DNA of 27,020 nt from Prevotella sp. (GCA_016291915.1 JAEEZP010000028.1:1-27020), one strand, 5' to 3'. Shown: positions 1-8,859, counted from the first letter of the stretch. Numbers and translations are program-made. Notes: generated by a model not told the origin, from the sequence alone.

Positions 1-1394
1 AAAGGATAGCGTTGGATGCCGGCATAACCCTCACGGGTATGGGTAAAACCACGTTGGTTGTTCTGCTGGATGAATTTCTCATATGGAGCCTTGGCATAGG
101 CTATCGGAAAGAGGTTGTGCAACTCTGCGGCAGTGAACGGACCATCGGGCTGCATATCCTTCGCAAAGCTCAAAGCACTGCCCACATCGGTCTTCACGAA
201 CTTCACCCCAAGACGGGTAATACGTGACATCGCATGATCCCACCACCAGTCAACCGACTTCTGATCAAAGAAATTGACGATGCCCTCCGTACGGGCTTTG
301 GGGATATAAACACCCGCTTTCTTACCATCTTCAAATAAGGTGTTGTTGAGGCCGTCATCAAGAATAGAACGGATATGCAGTCCGAACATATCCACATGGT
401 TGGCATAGATAGAATCGATCATTGCCTTCGGGTCGGTAAACTGCGGTTGGAACTCAAAGCAGCAGCCCCCATTGCCATAGCGTTTGTTGAAGGTACGCCA
501 GGTGGAGTCAAGCCACAGCAGATCGAAAGGAATACCCTCCCTGCGCATCCTTTTCACCAGTTCTACGTTATACTGTTGATTGGCTTCCTTCTCGTGTCTC
601 CAGGTTCCTCCGCTGTAGCTCCCTAAATGCAGTCCGTAGGCAGAGCGCGGCATCATCGGACTGACGCCCGTAAGCGTCTGATAATCATGCAACAGGGAAG
701 TCATCGTCTCACCAATGATGAGGTAATAGTCGAGTGCTCCTGCCGTAGCGCTGTAGGTATAACGGTCGTTGTGTGTCCATCCCATATCCCAGTCGGTAGG
801 AGCTGCATTATGGAAGAACAGTGCATAACCCTTACTACTGATAAAGAAAGGTACCGGACAGTAGTTGGCTCGCAGGATATCCTTTCCACCGACAGCAGGT
901 TTAGGACCCGAGCCTAACCCCACATTCAAATGAATCTTCTGCCCACGTTGATCCAGTTGATCCATCCTCTCACCGAATCCAAAGAAGTGTTCGTCGGGTT
1001 GTAAGACACAGGTGGTGGACGGTCCCCTACCCTCTTCTGCCGCCACGGCATCCATCTCCTGGTATAACACCCTACCCTGTGTATCGCTCATGGTGACACG
1101 CCAAGGATCAGGTTTTATCCTGATGATTATGTCGGAAGTCTTAATCACGTAGGCATCACCCTCCTTCGACCAATCACAGTTAACGGCATCAAAATCATAT
1201 TTCACCACCATCCATGGTTCATCGGCAGGGAAACGGTCTGTGGGCATCTTCGTAATACGAACCATCCTGCTGTTACATACCTGCACACGCAATGCACCCT
1301 GTGTGGAGGTGTATACCCGTTCTGTTACCTTGGCTGCTGATATCGACATGACCAGCATTAGAAATGCGATGATCAAAAACTTCCTGTCTCCCAT
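1..1394 (-). CDS. Glycoside hydrolase family 31 (alpha-glucosidase/alpha-xylosidase type), C-terminus outside window
   Basis: An open frame of 464 codons reads from the ATG at 1392-1394 to the left edge without a stop, so the 3' end lies outside. Residues 1 to about 20 (MGDRKFLIIAFLMLVMSISA) are a signal peptide without a lipobox cysteine, so the enzyme is probably periplasmic. The N-terminal beta-sandwich of GH31 is recognisable by FFGFGERMDQLDQRG near residue 140. The start of the TIM barrel follows (GLHLGSYSGGTW, then PFDLLWLDSTW). KTDVGS near residue 400 matches the position of the GH31 catalytic aspartate (KTDFGE in alpha-xylosidases). HTREGYAGIQRYP at the edge matches the segment before the acid/base region. 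GH31 enzymes release terminal alpha-linked glucose or xylose. The substrate cannot be told because the second half is missing. No promoter box is obvious upstream, and a terminator hairpin separates it from lgt. Confidence 0.88.
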   Translation of the reverse strand, partial: MGDRKFLIIAFLMLVMSISAAKVTERVYTSTQGALRVQVCNSRMVRITKMPTDRFPADEPWMVVKYDFDAVNCDWSKEGDAYVIKTSDIIIRIKPDPWRVTMSDTQGRVLYQEMDAVAAEEGRGPSTTCVLQPDEHFFGFGERMDQLDQRGQKIHLNVGLGSGPKPAVGGKDILRANYCPVPFFISSKGYALFFHNAAPTDWDMGWTHNDRYTYSATAGALDYYLIIGETMTSLLHDYQTLTGVSPMMPRSAYGLHLGSYSGGTWRHEKEANQQYNVELVKRMRREGIPFDLLWLDSTWRTFNKRYGNGGCCFEFQPQFTDPKAMIDSIYANHVDMFGLHIRSILDDGLNNTLFEDGKKAGVYIPKARTEGIVNFFDQKSVDWWWDHAMSRITRLGVKFVKTDVGSALSFAKDMQPDGPFTAAELHNLFPIAYAKAPYEKFIQQNNQRGFTHTREGYAGIQRYP

Positions 1395-1410
1395 GCTGAT
1401 AGATTGTTTA

Positions 1411-1449
1411 AAAATAAATAATTAAGGGCATTCATGAATGAATACCCTT
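1411..1449 (-). terminator. Intrinsic terminator after lgt
   Basis: On the minus strand a 12-bp stem (AAGGGTATTCAT pairing with ATGAATGCCCTT, one U-G wobble, 2-nt spacer that would open into a small loop; 1424-1449) is followed by a T-rich run at 1411-1423. The stem is perfect only when the wobble is read on the minus strand, which suits termination of lgt rather than plus-strand transcription. It lies 30 bases beyond the lgt stop and would insulate the GH31 gene. Confidence 0.65.
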
Positions 1450-1478
1450 ATGATGACGTTTTAAAAAGTGTTTTGTAA

Positions 1479-2354
1479 TTATTTCTTCATCTTCTTAAAC
1501 GATCTGACGATGAGCCAGATGCCGAAGATAATAAACGGAATACTGAGTATCTGTCCCATGTTCAGCAACATGCCGGCTTCGAAATCCTCCTGGATATCCT
1601 TCGTGTATTCGATAAAGAAACGGAAGGTGAAGATGAGCGTAAGACAGAGTCCGAAGAAGAAACCGGTACCCACACGTTGAGGCTTTTTCTTGTAGAGATA
1701 CCATCCGATAAAGAAGAAGATGGCATAGGCTATCGCCTCATACAACTGTCCGGGATGGCGTGGCTGCATATCGACACGCTCGAAGATAAAAGCCCAGGGC
1801 ACATCGGTTACCTTACCGATAATCTCGGAGTTCATCAGGTTTCCCAGACGGATGAAACAAGCGGTGACAGGAGTGGCAATACAGATATTGTCGATAATCG
1901 TAAGTATCGGTAGTTTCGACCACTTAGCATATAACCACAAGGCAATCATAATACCGATGGTTCCTCCATGACTGGCTAATCCCTCATATCCCGTGAATTT
2001 CCATCCGCCATTCGGCAGATAGTGGATCGGAAGCAGCATCTCAATGAAATGCTTGCCGGATGACAGGAAATAATCGGGTTGATAGAACAGACAATGCCCG
2101 AGTCGTGCACCGATAAGGATGCCGAGGAAACAGTAGATAAAGAGTGGATCAAAGAGATTCTCTTCCTCCCACTTCCCCTTTACCTTTTTCTTTCGGATGG
2201 CGATATCCTGCTCGTAGAACAGTTTACGTACGATGAAATAAGCCAATGCCAGTCCGACAAGCCAGCAAAGGGAATACCAACGGATGCTGAAAGGACCCAG
2301 TGAGAGGGCTTCCAACCGCGGGCTCCATTGTATGTAGTTAAACGAATAATTCAT
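1479..2354 (-). CDS. lgt: Prolipoprotein diacylglyceryl transferase
   Basis: This inner-membrane enzyme moves a diacylglyceryl group from phosphatidylglycerol to the lipobox cysteine of prolipoproteins, the first step of lipoprotein maturation. The 291-residue product is the usual length. It has about seven hydrophobic segments, beginning with WYSLCWLVGLALAYFIV. Family motifs are visible: GARLGHCLFYQPDYF near residue 80, ASHGGTIG with the conserved His-Gly-Gly near residue 130, the signature RLGNLMNSEIIG near residue 170, and PRHPGQLYEA near residue 200. It ends in a lysine-rich tail (RSFKKMKK). It follows ychF in the same direction with a 39-base gap and may be cotranscribed with it. A terminator hairpin lies downstream. 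Confidence 0.97.
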   Translation of the reverse strand: MNYSFNYIQWSPRLEALSLGPFSIRWYSLCWLVGLALAYFIVRKLFYEQDIAIRKKKVKGKWEEENLFDPLFIYCFLGILIGARLGHCLFYQPDYFLSSGKHFIEMLLPIHYLPNGGWKFTGYEGLASHGGTIGIMIALWLYAKWSKLPILTIIDNICIATPVTACFIRLGNLMNSEIIGKVTDVPWAFIFERVDMQPRHPGQLYEAIAYAIFFFIGWYLYKKKPQRVGTGFFFGLCLTLIFTFRFFIEYTKDIQEDFEAGMLLNMGQILSIPFIIFGIWLIVRSFKKMKK

Positions 2355-2393
2355 ATACTACTGAATTTGTTGATTGATACGTAGTTACGACAC

Positions 2394-3497
2394 TTACACA
2401 TTGAAGCGGAAATGCATGATGTCACCGTCCTGCACCACATATTCCTTACCCTCAATACCCATCTTACCGGCTTCTTTCACTGCACTCTCAGAACCATATT
2501 TGATATAGTCATCATATTTGATCACCTCAGCACGGATAAAACCTTTCTCAAAGTCGGTATGGATCACGCCGGCACACTGAGGAGCCTTCCATCCCTTACG
2601 ATAAGTCCACGCCTTCACCTCCATCTCTCCGGCGGTGATGAATGTCTCAAGGTTCAACAGGGCATAGGCTTTCTTGATAAGACGGTTGACACCACTCTCC
2701 TCCAATCCTAACTCCTCGAGGAACATCATCTTGTCTTCGTAGGTTTCCAACGAGGCGATATCCTCCTCTGTCTTTGCCGCAATCACCAGTACCTCAGCAC
2801 CTTCCGACTTGGCGATCTCCTCAATCTTACGGGAATAATCATTACCGCTCTTGGCAGATGCTTCATCCACATTACATACATAAAGCACCGGTTTGCTGGT
2901 CAGTAGGAATAAGTCGTGAGCCACCTTCTGCTCTTCCTTCGTATCGAAAGAGATCGTACGGGCATTCTTACCTTGCTCCAACACCTCCTTATAAGCTGTC
3001 AGCACACCGGCTTTCACCTTCTCATCTTTATTGCCGGCAGCCGCTGCCTTGAGCGTCTTAGCCATCTGACTCTCAATGGTTTCCAAGTCTTTCAACTGCA
3101 ACTCAGTGTCGATGATCTCTTTATCGGATACAGGATCGACAGGTGCCCCACCCTCGCGTACCACATTGTCATCATCAAAACAACGCAGCACATGGATGAT
3201 AGCATCCGTCTCACGGATATTTCCTAAAAACTTATTACCTAGGCCCTCACCCTTGGAAGCGCCTTTGACCAATCCTGCGATATCCACAATCTCACAGGTG
3301 GCAGGAACAATTCTTCCGGGATGTACCAGTTCTGCCAACTTTGTCAGTCGCTCATCAGGAACGGTGATCACACCTACGTTAGGCTCTATCGTACAGAAAG
3401 GAAAATTTGCTGCCTGTGCCTTAGCACTTGACAGACAATTGAAAAGTGTTGACTTACCGACATTGGGCAGTCCTACAATACCACATTTTAATGCCAT
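2394..3497 (-). CDS. ychF: Redox-regulated ATPase/GTPase YchF (Obg-like ATPase)
   Basis: YchF/OLA1 is a universally conserved P-loop protein of the Obg group that binds ribosomes and prefers ATP over GTP. The 367-residue length is standard. The P-loop GLPNVGKST is at residues 9-17. G3 is DIAGLVKGASKGEG near residue 70. The specificity motif is the altered NVDE near residue 210, rather than the NKxD of true GTPases, which accounts for the ATP preference. The C-terminal TGS domain (from about residue 280) ends with the typical DGDIMHFRFNV. The start is fixed by a TACTTTTG -7 box on the minus strand at 3521-3528, which predicts a leader of about 15-20 bases. lgt follows downstream. Confidence 0.97.
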   Translation of the reverse strand: MALKCGIVGLPNVGKSTLFNCLSSAKAQAANFPFCTIEPNVGVITVPDERLTKLAELVHPGRIVPATCEIVDIAGLVKGASKGEGLGNKFLGNIRETDAIIHVLRCFDDDNVVREGGAPVDPVSDKEIIDTELQLKDLETIESQMAKTLKAAAAGNKDEKVKAGVLTAYKEVLEQGKNARTISFDTKEEQKVAHDLFLLTSKPVLYVCNVDEASAKSGNDYSRKIEEIAKSEGAEVLVIAAKTEEDIASLETYEDKMMFLEELGLEESGVNRLIKKAYALLNLETFITAGEMEVKAWTYRKGWKAPQCAGVIHTDFEKGFIRAEVIKYDDYIKYGSESAVKEAGKMGIEGKEYVVQDGDIMHFRFNV

Positions 3498-3520
3498 GAA
3501 TGATTCTTTTTATTCGTCTG

Positions 3521-3528
3521 CAAAAGTA
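3521..3528 (-). promoter_or_regulatory. Bacteroidetes-type -7 box for ychF
   Basis: TACTTTTG on the minus strand matches TAnnTTTG and lies 24 bases upstream of the ychF start. No convincing -33 TTTG is seen at the expected distance, so this rests on the -7 match and position. Confidence 0.5.
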
Positions 3529-3574
3529 ACGATAAATTCTGAGTTATAAAAGAGATTAAACAAAAAATACATAA

Positions 3575-3868
3575 TTACGTCCAGAACTCATCATCCTCGG
3601 TATCTTTCATGATACCACCACACTTCGGACAGGTTTTCTTATTCCAGACAATAATACGGTCGGAGCCACAGCGAAGACACAGACGACCCATCTCTGAGCG
3701 GAAAGAGGGTGCCACATCGCCAATCACACCACCCACCACAAGGTTCTGGATGGTATGACAGTCAGGGCAACTCACCGGTGTGATATGCTGGCCGAAGAGT
3801 CCTTTCCCTTCGTAAATCTCCGCTTCATAACCACATTGTGTACAGCGGTATCTTTTCTTCCACGCCAT
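3575..3868 (-). CDS. Small double zinc-ribbon protein of unknown function
   Basis: This 97-residue protein has two pairs of CxxC knuckles. The N-terminal pair is CTQCGY at residues 9-14 with CPDC near residue 34. The second is CLRCGSD near residue 64 with CPKCGG near residue 80. The C-terminus is acidic (DTEDDEFW). It resembles small zinc-ribbon proteins often left as hypothetical in Bacteroidales. The cysteine pattern suggests zinc binding and perhaps nucleic acid or protein contact, but nothing shows a specific role. A weak -7-like box (TAATTTCG, minus, 3894-3901) lies upstream. It runs in the same direction as ychF, 77 bases before it, and is divergent from the ATP-grasp gene. Confidence 0.8.
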   Translation of the reverse strand: MAWKKRYRCTQCGYEAEIYEGKGLFGQHITPVSCPDCHTIQNLVVGGVIGDVAPSFRSEMGRLCLRCGSDRIIVWNKKTCPKCGGIMKDTEDDEFWT

Positions 3869-3950
3869 AATATATTGTTTATGCTCGTTGCTGCGAAATT
3901 ACTTAATTTCTTAGCATCCTGCAATTATTTAAGGGAAAAAGAACTTAAAT

Positions 3951-3994
3951 ACCTGGTAAAAGTGTACCTTTGCACCTGGTAAAGGTACACTTTT
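3951..3994 (+). promoter_or_regulatory. Promoter with overlapping inverted and direct repeats (candidate operator) before the ATP-grasp gene
   Basis: AAAAGTGTACCTTT (3958-3971) and AAAGGTACACTTTT (3981-3994) are a perfect 14-bp inverted repeat with a 9-base spacer. The left arm contains TACCTTTG (3965-3972), an exact match to the -7 box TAnnTTTG. No TTTG is present at the -33 position. ACCTGGTAAA also occurs twice (3951-3960 and 3974-3983), 23 bp apart, about two helical turns. A -7 box inside a dyad, without a -33 element, suits an operator or activator site. The transcript would start near 3979 and could carry the right arm in its leader. Confidence 0.6.
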
Positions 3995-3996
3995 CG

Positions 3997-4932
3997 ATGG
4001 GTTTTAATACACATACTATGAAGAAAACATCACTATTTATCTATCAGCAAATAAAACGATCCTATTTCAGGTGGCGTACCCGGTTGCTTCCTGCCACTTT
4101 CCTGGCACAATGTATTTATATGAGAAGATGTGGAAAACTGCTTCATCTGAAAAATCCTCAGACGATGGATGAGAAACTATGGTGGTTGAAACTGCATGAG
4201 CATCATCCGCTGCAACCGATATGTGCGGATAAATATCGGGTGCGTGAGTATGTCAGACAATGTGGTTTAGGACATCTGCTGAACGATTGTTATGGACCAT
4301 ACGAGCGGGTAGGGGAGATCCCTCTCAGCGAGATACCCTACGATGAATTCTTCCTGAAATGTAATCATCTTTCAGGAGGTAACAGGATTGTGTGCAAAGA
4401 TGATTTAAAGGATGAAAAACTAAAGGAGTATTTTGATAACCTATTGAAAAACAATGCTTTCTATTATGGTTTGGAAAGGCCTTATAAAGATATCAAACCC
4501 TTGTTGATAGCCGAACCGGTGATATCTTCAGATGATCCTTTCGGACTACTTGATTATAAGTTTATGTGCTTCGGTGGGGTACCAAAACTCCTTTTCTTGG
4601 ATATCGGCGTGTGTGAAAAGGACGGTTCGCATGCAGAAAAATACTATAGGAATGTCTATGATATGAACTTTCAATTGCAAAATATCACTGAGACAAGACC
4701 GCAATACACTGCTAAAACGATGCAGAAACCACCGCGTTTTGAGCAGATGATTGAGTATGCCGCACGACTCTCAGCACCCTTTCGTCACTGCAGGGTTGAC
4801 TTATACAATGTGAAAGGACGCATCTATTTCGGTGAGATCACCTTCTATCATGGCTCGGGCTGTAACCATCTCAAACCAACAACTGCCGACCGGATGATCG
4901 GCAGTTGGATAGATATAGATCGTATAAAATAA
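3997..4932 (+). CDS. TupA-like ATP-grasp protein (polysaccharide/glycan biosynthesis)
   Basis: Recognisable segments of the TupA-like ATP-grasp family are, in order (numbering from this ATG): NPQTMDEKLWWLK near residue 50, CADKYRVREYV near residue 75, FLKCNHLSGGN near residue 118, LLDYKFMCFGGVPKLLFLD near residue 185, and CRVDLYNVKGRIYFGEITFYHGSG near residue 270. The last two carry the ATP-grasp metal and nucleotide contacts. The family is named after TupA of teichuronopeptide synthesis and is common in cell-surface polysaccharide loci, but this gene stands alone, so its substrate is unknown. An upstream in-frame ATG (3970) is excluded because it lies inside the promoter. The start is 3997 or 4018 (MKKTSLF). 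I place the gene from 3997 but cannot decide between the two. Confidence 0.85.
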   Translation: MGFNTHTMKKTSLFIYQQIKRSYFRWRTRLLPATFLAQCIYMRRCGKLLHLKNPQTMDEKLWWLKLHEHHPLQPICADKYRVREYVRQCGLGHLLNDCYGPYERVGEIPLSEIPYDEFFLKCNHLSGGNRIVCKDDLKDEKLKEYFDNLLKNNAFYYGLERPYKDIKPLLIAEPVISSDDPFGLLDYKFMCFGGVPKLLFLDIGVCEKDGSHAEKYYRNVYDMNFQLQNITETRPQYTAKTMQKPPRFEQMIEYAARLSAPFRHCRVDLYNVKGRIYFGEITFYHGSGCNHLKPTTADRMIGSWIDIDRIK

Positions 4933-4955
4933 GAATAGATTCTATTGCATCTTAA

Positions 4956-5011
4956 AACTCTAAATTCTTTCCCCTATACTCTAAACCCTAACCCCTAAAC
5001 TCTAAACCATT
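4956..5011. repeat. Degenerate 7-bp periodic array abutting the polA stop
   Basis: Eight heptads run without interruption: AACTCTA, AATTCTT, TCCCCTA, TACTCTA, AACCCTA, ACCCCTA, AACTCTA, AACCATT. The last base touches the polA stop codon. Read in the direction of polA, the units are TAGAGTT/TAGGGTT-like, matching the GTTTAGA units after the aminotransferase stop at 19244. The gap between the ATP-grasp gene and polA holds little else, and no intrinsic terminator is visible. Confidence 0.7.
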
Positions 5012-7777
5012 TCAATGCGCTTCCAACCAGTTCGTGCCCCACCCGGCATCTGCCACCAGGGGAACAACGAGTGGGAAAGCACCCTGCATCTCCTCCATAA
5101 CGATACGCTCAACGATCTCTTTCTCTTCAGGCACCACATTGAAATTCAATTCGTCGTGCACCTGAAGAATCATCTTCGAACGTAGCTTCTGCTCCTCAAA
5201 ACGCTGGAAGATACGTATCATAGCCACCTTGATAATATCTGCGGCACTTCCCTGAATAGGGGCATTGATGGCATTACGCTCGGCAAAATTCCGTACCGTG
5301 GCATTGCGTGAGGTGATGTCAGGAAGATATCTGCGACGATGGAAAACGGTCTCCGCATACCCTTTCTCGCGGGCTATGGCCTTAGCCTCTTCCATATAAT
5401 CGTGCACCTGTGGGAATGTCTGGAAGAATCCATTAATCAGTTGCTCCGACTCTTTCCTGGTGATTTCCAGTCGTTCAGCCAATCCGAAAACGGTGATACC
5501 ATAGATAATACCGAAGTTGGCACGCTTGGATTTCGTGCGTTCATCACGTGTCACCTCTTGGATATCTTTCTTATAGATGGTGGCGGCAGTAGCAGCGTGA
5601 AGATCTTTTCCTTCACGGAAGACATTGATCATATGCTCATCACCCGACAGATGAGCCATCACACGTAACTCTATCTGTGAATAGTCTGCTGAAAAAAACA
5701 GACAACCAGGTTCTGGGATAAATGCCTTACGGATCTCTTTTCCATCCTCTCCACGTATCGGAATATTCTGCAGGTTAGGATCACTCGATGAGAGCCTTCC
5801 GGTGGCTGTAATGGTCTGGTTGAACGAGGTGTGTATATGTCCGGTCTTGGGATTAATCAGTTTGGGGAGGGCATCCACATAAGTGCCTAACAACTTCTTT
5901 AACCCTCTGTGTTCCAAGATATCAGCAATAATCTCACTCTTTCCTCTCAATGCCTGTAGTGTTTCCTCATTCGTCACATACTGACCGGTTTTGGTCTTCT
6001 TGGGTTTTTCCACGATCTTCATCTTCCCGAAGAGGATATCACCCACCTGTTTGGGTGAGGCGATGTTGAATCGCTCACCGGCTAAGGTGTATATTCTCTC
6101 TTCCAACTCATTCATTCTGTTGGTGAAAATCTTTGACGTTTCTTGCAGTGAGTCCGTGTCGATACACACACCGCTCATCTCCATGGATGCCAATACCGGA
6201 ACCAGGGGCATCTCAATGTTGTAGAAGAGATCCTCGACACCAGCTTCCTTCAACTTCGGTTCGAAGACATTTTTCAACTGCAGGGTGATGTCAGCATCTT
6301 CACAGGCATATTCATAGACGAGGGTGGGGGAGAGGTCCCGCATATTCTTCTGGTTCTTTCCCTTCGGTCCGATCAACTCATCAATATGAATGGTCTTATA
6401 CCCGAGATATACCTCAGCCATGTAATCCATGTTGTGATACAGTTCGGGTTGGATGAGATAATGGGCAATCATTGTATCCCATAACTTTCCTCTCAGACTG
6501 ACACCATAATTGTGAAGCACCTCAAGATCATACTTGATATTTTGTCCCACCTTAATAATTTGCTCATTTTCATAAAGAGGTTTGAAAATGTCCACCATCT
6601 TTTGGGCTTCTTCCCGGTTTGGGGGGATAGCCACGTAAAATGCCTCGTGTTCTTCCACGGCAAAGCTCAATCCGACCAATTCTGCGTCAATAGCATTGGT
6701 AGAAGTGGTTTCCGTATCTAGACTGAGATTTTTTTTTGTAAAAAGAAAATCATATAATTTCTTCGCATCCTCTTGTTTCTCAATCAGTTGGTATTTGTGA
6801 GAGGTCGTTTTTAGGGTCTCAAAATCCGTTTTTTCTGAAGCTTCCGCCCCGTCGCCCGCAAATAAACCGAATAAATCGGGTTGTATTTCGACATTTTTTG
6901 GCTTCTCCACGGGTTTGTTGAGCACACGCTCGGCAAAATTCTTAAACTCGAGTTCTGCGAAAAGTTTTCTCAGCTGTTCAGCATCGGGAGCCACTACCTT
7001 CAGTTGTTCCATGTCCAAAGTGATAGGAACATCGGTTTTGATCGTTGCCAGGAATTTCGACATCTTGATATCGTCGACAGCAGCCTCTACCTTTTCACGG
7101 AGTTTTCCTTTTATCTCTTCGGTATGAGCAAGCATATTCTCTACCGTGCCGAACTGCTCGATCAGTTTGGCGGCAGTCTTTTCTCCAACACCCGGACACC
7201 CCGGAAAATTATCTGCCGAGTCACCCATCAGTGCCAAAAGATCGATCACCTGATCGGTGGATGATATACCGTATTTCTGACATACCGTCTCCGGACTCAT
7301 CGTCTCATAACCACCACCATGCCGTGGGCGGTAGATAAATACATTCTTACGTACCAGTTGACCGTAATCCTTGTCGGGTGTCAACATATATGTCTCAATA
7401 TCCTGTTGGCCCGCTTGTGTGGCCAAGGTGCCGATGACATCATCCGCCTCATAGCCGTCCACCTCCAGGATCGGGATGCGGTAAGCACGCAGTATATCTT
7501 TGATGATAGGTACGCTGATGCGGATATCTTCCGGTGTCTCCTCACGCTGTGCCTTATACTCCGGGAATGCCTCATTCCGGAAAGTAGGACCGTGAGGGTC
7601 GAAAGCCACACCGATATGTGTCGGTTTCTCCTTTTCTAATATCTCGTTAAGGGTATTGCAAAACCCCATGATAGCAGAGGTGTTGAGACCCTTGGAATTG
7701 ATTCTTGGGTTTTTGATAAACGCATAATAAGAGCGGTAAATAAGGGCATATGCGTCTAATAAGAACAGTTTATCCAT
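5012..7777 (-). CDS. polA: DNA polymerase I
   Basis: This repair and Okazaki-fragment polymerase has all three domains in a product of about 921 residues. The N-terminal 5'-3' exonuclease begins MDKLFLLDAYALIYRS and contains DGYEADDVIG and DKDYGQLV. The 3'-5' exonuclease begins with DTETT near residue 354 and keeps its acidic residues, so proofreading is probably active. The polymerase has motif A DYSQIELRVMAHLS, motif B KRANFGIIYGITVFGL and motif C LQVHDELNF. An in-frame ATG at 7801 gives an eight-residue extension, but the promoter's -7 box (minus, 7799-7806) lies on it, so translation must start at 7777. The gene is divergent from the polyprenyl synthase, and a 7-bp periodic array touches its stop. 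Confidence 0.97.
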   Translation of the reverse strand: MDKLFLLDAYALIYRSYYAFIKNPRINSKGLNTSAIMGFCNTLNEILEKEKPTHIGVAFDPHGPTFRNEAFPEYKAQREETPEDIRISVPIIKDILRAYRIPILEVDGYEADDVIGTLATQAGQQDIETYMLTPDKDYGQLVRKNVFIYRPRHGGGYETMSPETVCQKYGISSTDQVIDLLALMGDSADNFPGCPGVGEKTAAKLIEQFGTVENMLAHTEEIKGKLREKVEAAVDDIKMSKFLATIKTDVPITLDMEQLKVVAPDAEQLRKLFAELEFKNFAERVLNKPVEKPKNVEIQPDLFGLFAGDGAEASEKTDFETLKTTSHKYQLIEKQEDAKKLYDFLFTKKNLSLDTETTSTNAIDAELVGLSFAVEEHEAFYVAIPPNREEAQKMVDIFKPLYENEQIIKVGQNIKYDLEVLHNYGVSLRGKLWDTMIAHYLIQPELYHNMDYMAEVYLGYKTIHIDELIGPKGKNQKNMRDLSPTLVYEYACEDADITLQLKNVFEPKLKEAGVEDLFYNIEMPLVPVLASMEMSGVCIDTDSLQETSKIFTNRMNELEERIYTLAGERFNIASPKQVGDILFGKMKIVEKPKKTKTGQYVTNEETLQALRGKSEIIADILEHRGLKKLLGTYVDALPKLINPKTGHIHTSFNQTITATGRLSSSDPNLQNIPIRGEDGKEIRKAFIPEPGCLFFSADYSQIELRVMAHLSGDEHMINVFREGKDLHAATAATIYKKDIQEVTRDERTKSKRANFGIIYGITVFGLAERLEITRKESEQLINGFFQTFPQVHDYMEEAKAIAREKGYAETVFHRRRYLPDITSRNATVRNFAERNAINAPIQGSAADIIKVAMIRIFQRFEEQKLRSKMILQVHDELNFNVVPEEKEIVERIVMEEMQGAFPLVVPLVADAGWGTNWLEAH

Positions 7778-7798
7778 GATAACACATTTTTTTCTGTT

Positions 7799-7806
7799 CA
7801 AAATTA
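7799..7806 (-). promoter_or_regulatory. -7 box of the polA promoter
   Basis: TAATTTTG on the minus strand matches TAnnTTTG. Transcription would begin near 7792, leaving a leader of about 15 bases before the ATG at 7777 and ruling out the upstream ATG at 7801. The -33 element is not clear. Confidence 0.55.
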
Positions 7807-7838
7807 CGAAATCTTTTTCATTTATCAGATAAAAAGAT

Positions 7839-7846
7839 TAATTTTG
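7839..7846 (+). promoter_or_regulatory. -7 box of the polyprenyl synthase promoter
   Basis: TAATTTTG matches the Bacteroidetes -7 consensus 16 bases before the start codon. It is the divergent partner of the polA -7 box, with 32 bp between them. The -33 region is T-rich (CTTTTTCA near 7812-7819) without an exact TTTG. Confidence 0.5.
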
Positions 7847-7862
7847 TATCAAATTTTATGAA

Positions 7863-8843
7863 ATGACAGATTATCTTTCATTGATCAAACAACCTATAGA
7901 GACAGAATTAGCCGATTTCATCGACCTATTCAACCAGTCATTAGACCATGAGGATGGTGTTTTGGGACAAGCCTTATTACACATCCGTCAGCGGTCAGGC
8001 AAACGTATGCGCCCGATACTGATCCTTCTGATGGCTAAGAATCTCGGTAAGGTATCTCTTGCCACACAGTATGCTGCAGTGGGCTTGGAACTCCTCCATA
8101 CTGCTTCTCTGGTGCATGATGATGTGGTGGACGAGAGTGGGGAGCGCCGTGGGCAAGCCTCTATCAATGCCTCTTATAATAATAAGGTGGCGGTATTAGT
8201 AGGTGACTATATCCTTTCCACGTCGTTGTTGAATGTAGCTAAGACAAAGAATGATATCATCATCCAGGAGTTAGCCAACCTCGGTAGGATCCTTTCTGAC
8301 GGTGAGATTTTGCAACTCACGAATACTTCTAATCAGGGTCTTTCTGAGGATATCTATTTCCAGGTGATTGAAAAGAAGACAGCTGCACTCTTCGAGGCTT
8401 GTTGTTCAATGGCTGCCCTGTCAGTGGGTATAGATGCTGAAAACCTCGATGAAATCAAGGAATTTGGTCGAAATGTGGGTATTATCTTCCAGATACGTGA
8501 TGATATCTTCGATTATTTCGAGTCGAAGGAAATCGGCAAACCCACCGGAAATGATATGTTAGAGGGTAAGTTGACATTACCTGTCCTATATGCTTTGAAT
8601 ACAACACATAACGAAGAGATGATCGCACTCTCTGCTAAAGTGAAGAATCGCTCGATAAAACCGGAGGAAATTGCTGTACTCGTGCAGTTTACATTGGCTC
8701 ATGGCGGTATTGAATATGCTGAGCAGACAATGATGGATTATCATGAGCGTTGTATGCGTTATGTCCATAAGCATGTGAAGGATCCTGCTTTACAGCATGC
8801 TTTTACAGCTTATCTCGATTTCGTGATACAAAGAAATAAATAG
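7863..8843 (+). CDS. Long-chain trans-polyprenyl diphosphate synthase
   Basis: This enzyme condenses isopentenyl diphosphate units onto an allylic primer, most likely to make the menaquinone side chain. The 326-residue length is usual. The first aspartate-rich motif is HDDVVDESGERRG near residue 84, and the second is QIRDDIFDYFESKEIGKPTGND near residue 213. GKRMRP near residue 47 and the KKTAALFEACC segment near residue 170 are family marks. The residue five places before the first DDxxD is alanine, not a bulky aromatic, which in this family allows chains longer than C15-C20. It is therefore octaprenyl/nonaprenyl-type (IspB-like), though the exact length cannot be read. It has its own promoter, is divergent from polA, and ends at a strong terminator. 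Confidence 0.93.
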   Translation: MTDYLSLIKQPIETELADFIDLFNQSLDHEDGVLGQALLHIRQRSGKRMRPILILLMAKNLGKVSLATQYAAVGLELLHTASLVHDDVVDESGERRGQASINASYNNKVAVLVGDYILSTSLLNVAKTKNDIIIQELANLGRILSDGEILQLTNTSNQGLSEDIYFQVIEKKTAALFEACCSMAALSVGIDAENLDEIKEFGRNVGIIFQIRDDIFDYFESKEIGKPTGNDMLEGKLTLPVLYALNTTHNEEMIALSAKVKNRSIKPEEIAVLVQFTLAHGGIEYAEQTMMDYHERCMRYVHKHVKDPALQHAFTAYLDFVIQRNK

Positions 8844-8859
8844 GGTTAGTTACATATTT

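Noticed and set aside
4956..5011. Resemblance to telomere repeats (TTTAGGG-like units)
   Set aside because: The units are degenerate, internal and placed between two ordinary genes. The match is best explained by the local heptad array.
7778..7801. Eight-residue N-terminal extension of polA from the ATG at 7801
   Set aside because: The ATG overlaps the -7 box, so it would not be in the transcript. MDKLFLLDAYALIYRS is the normal family start.
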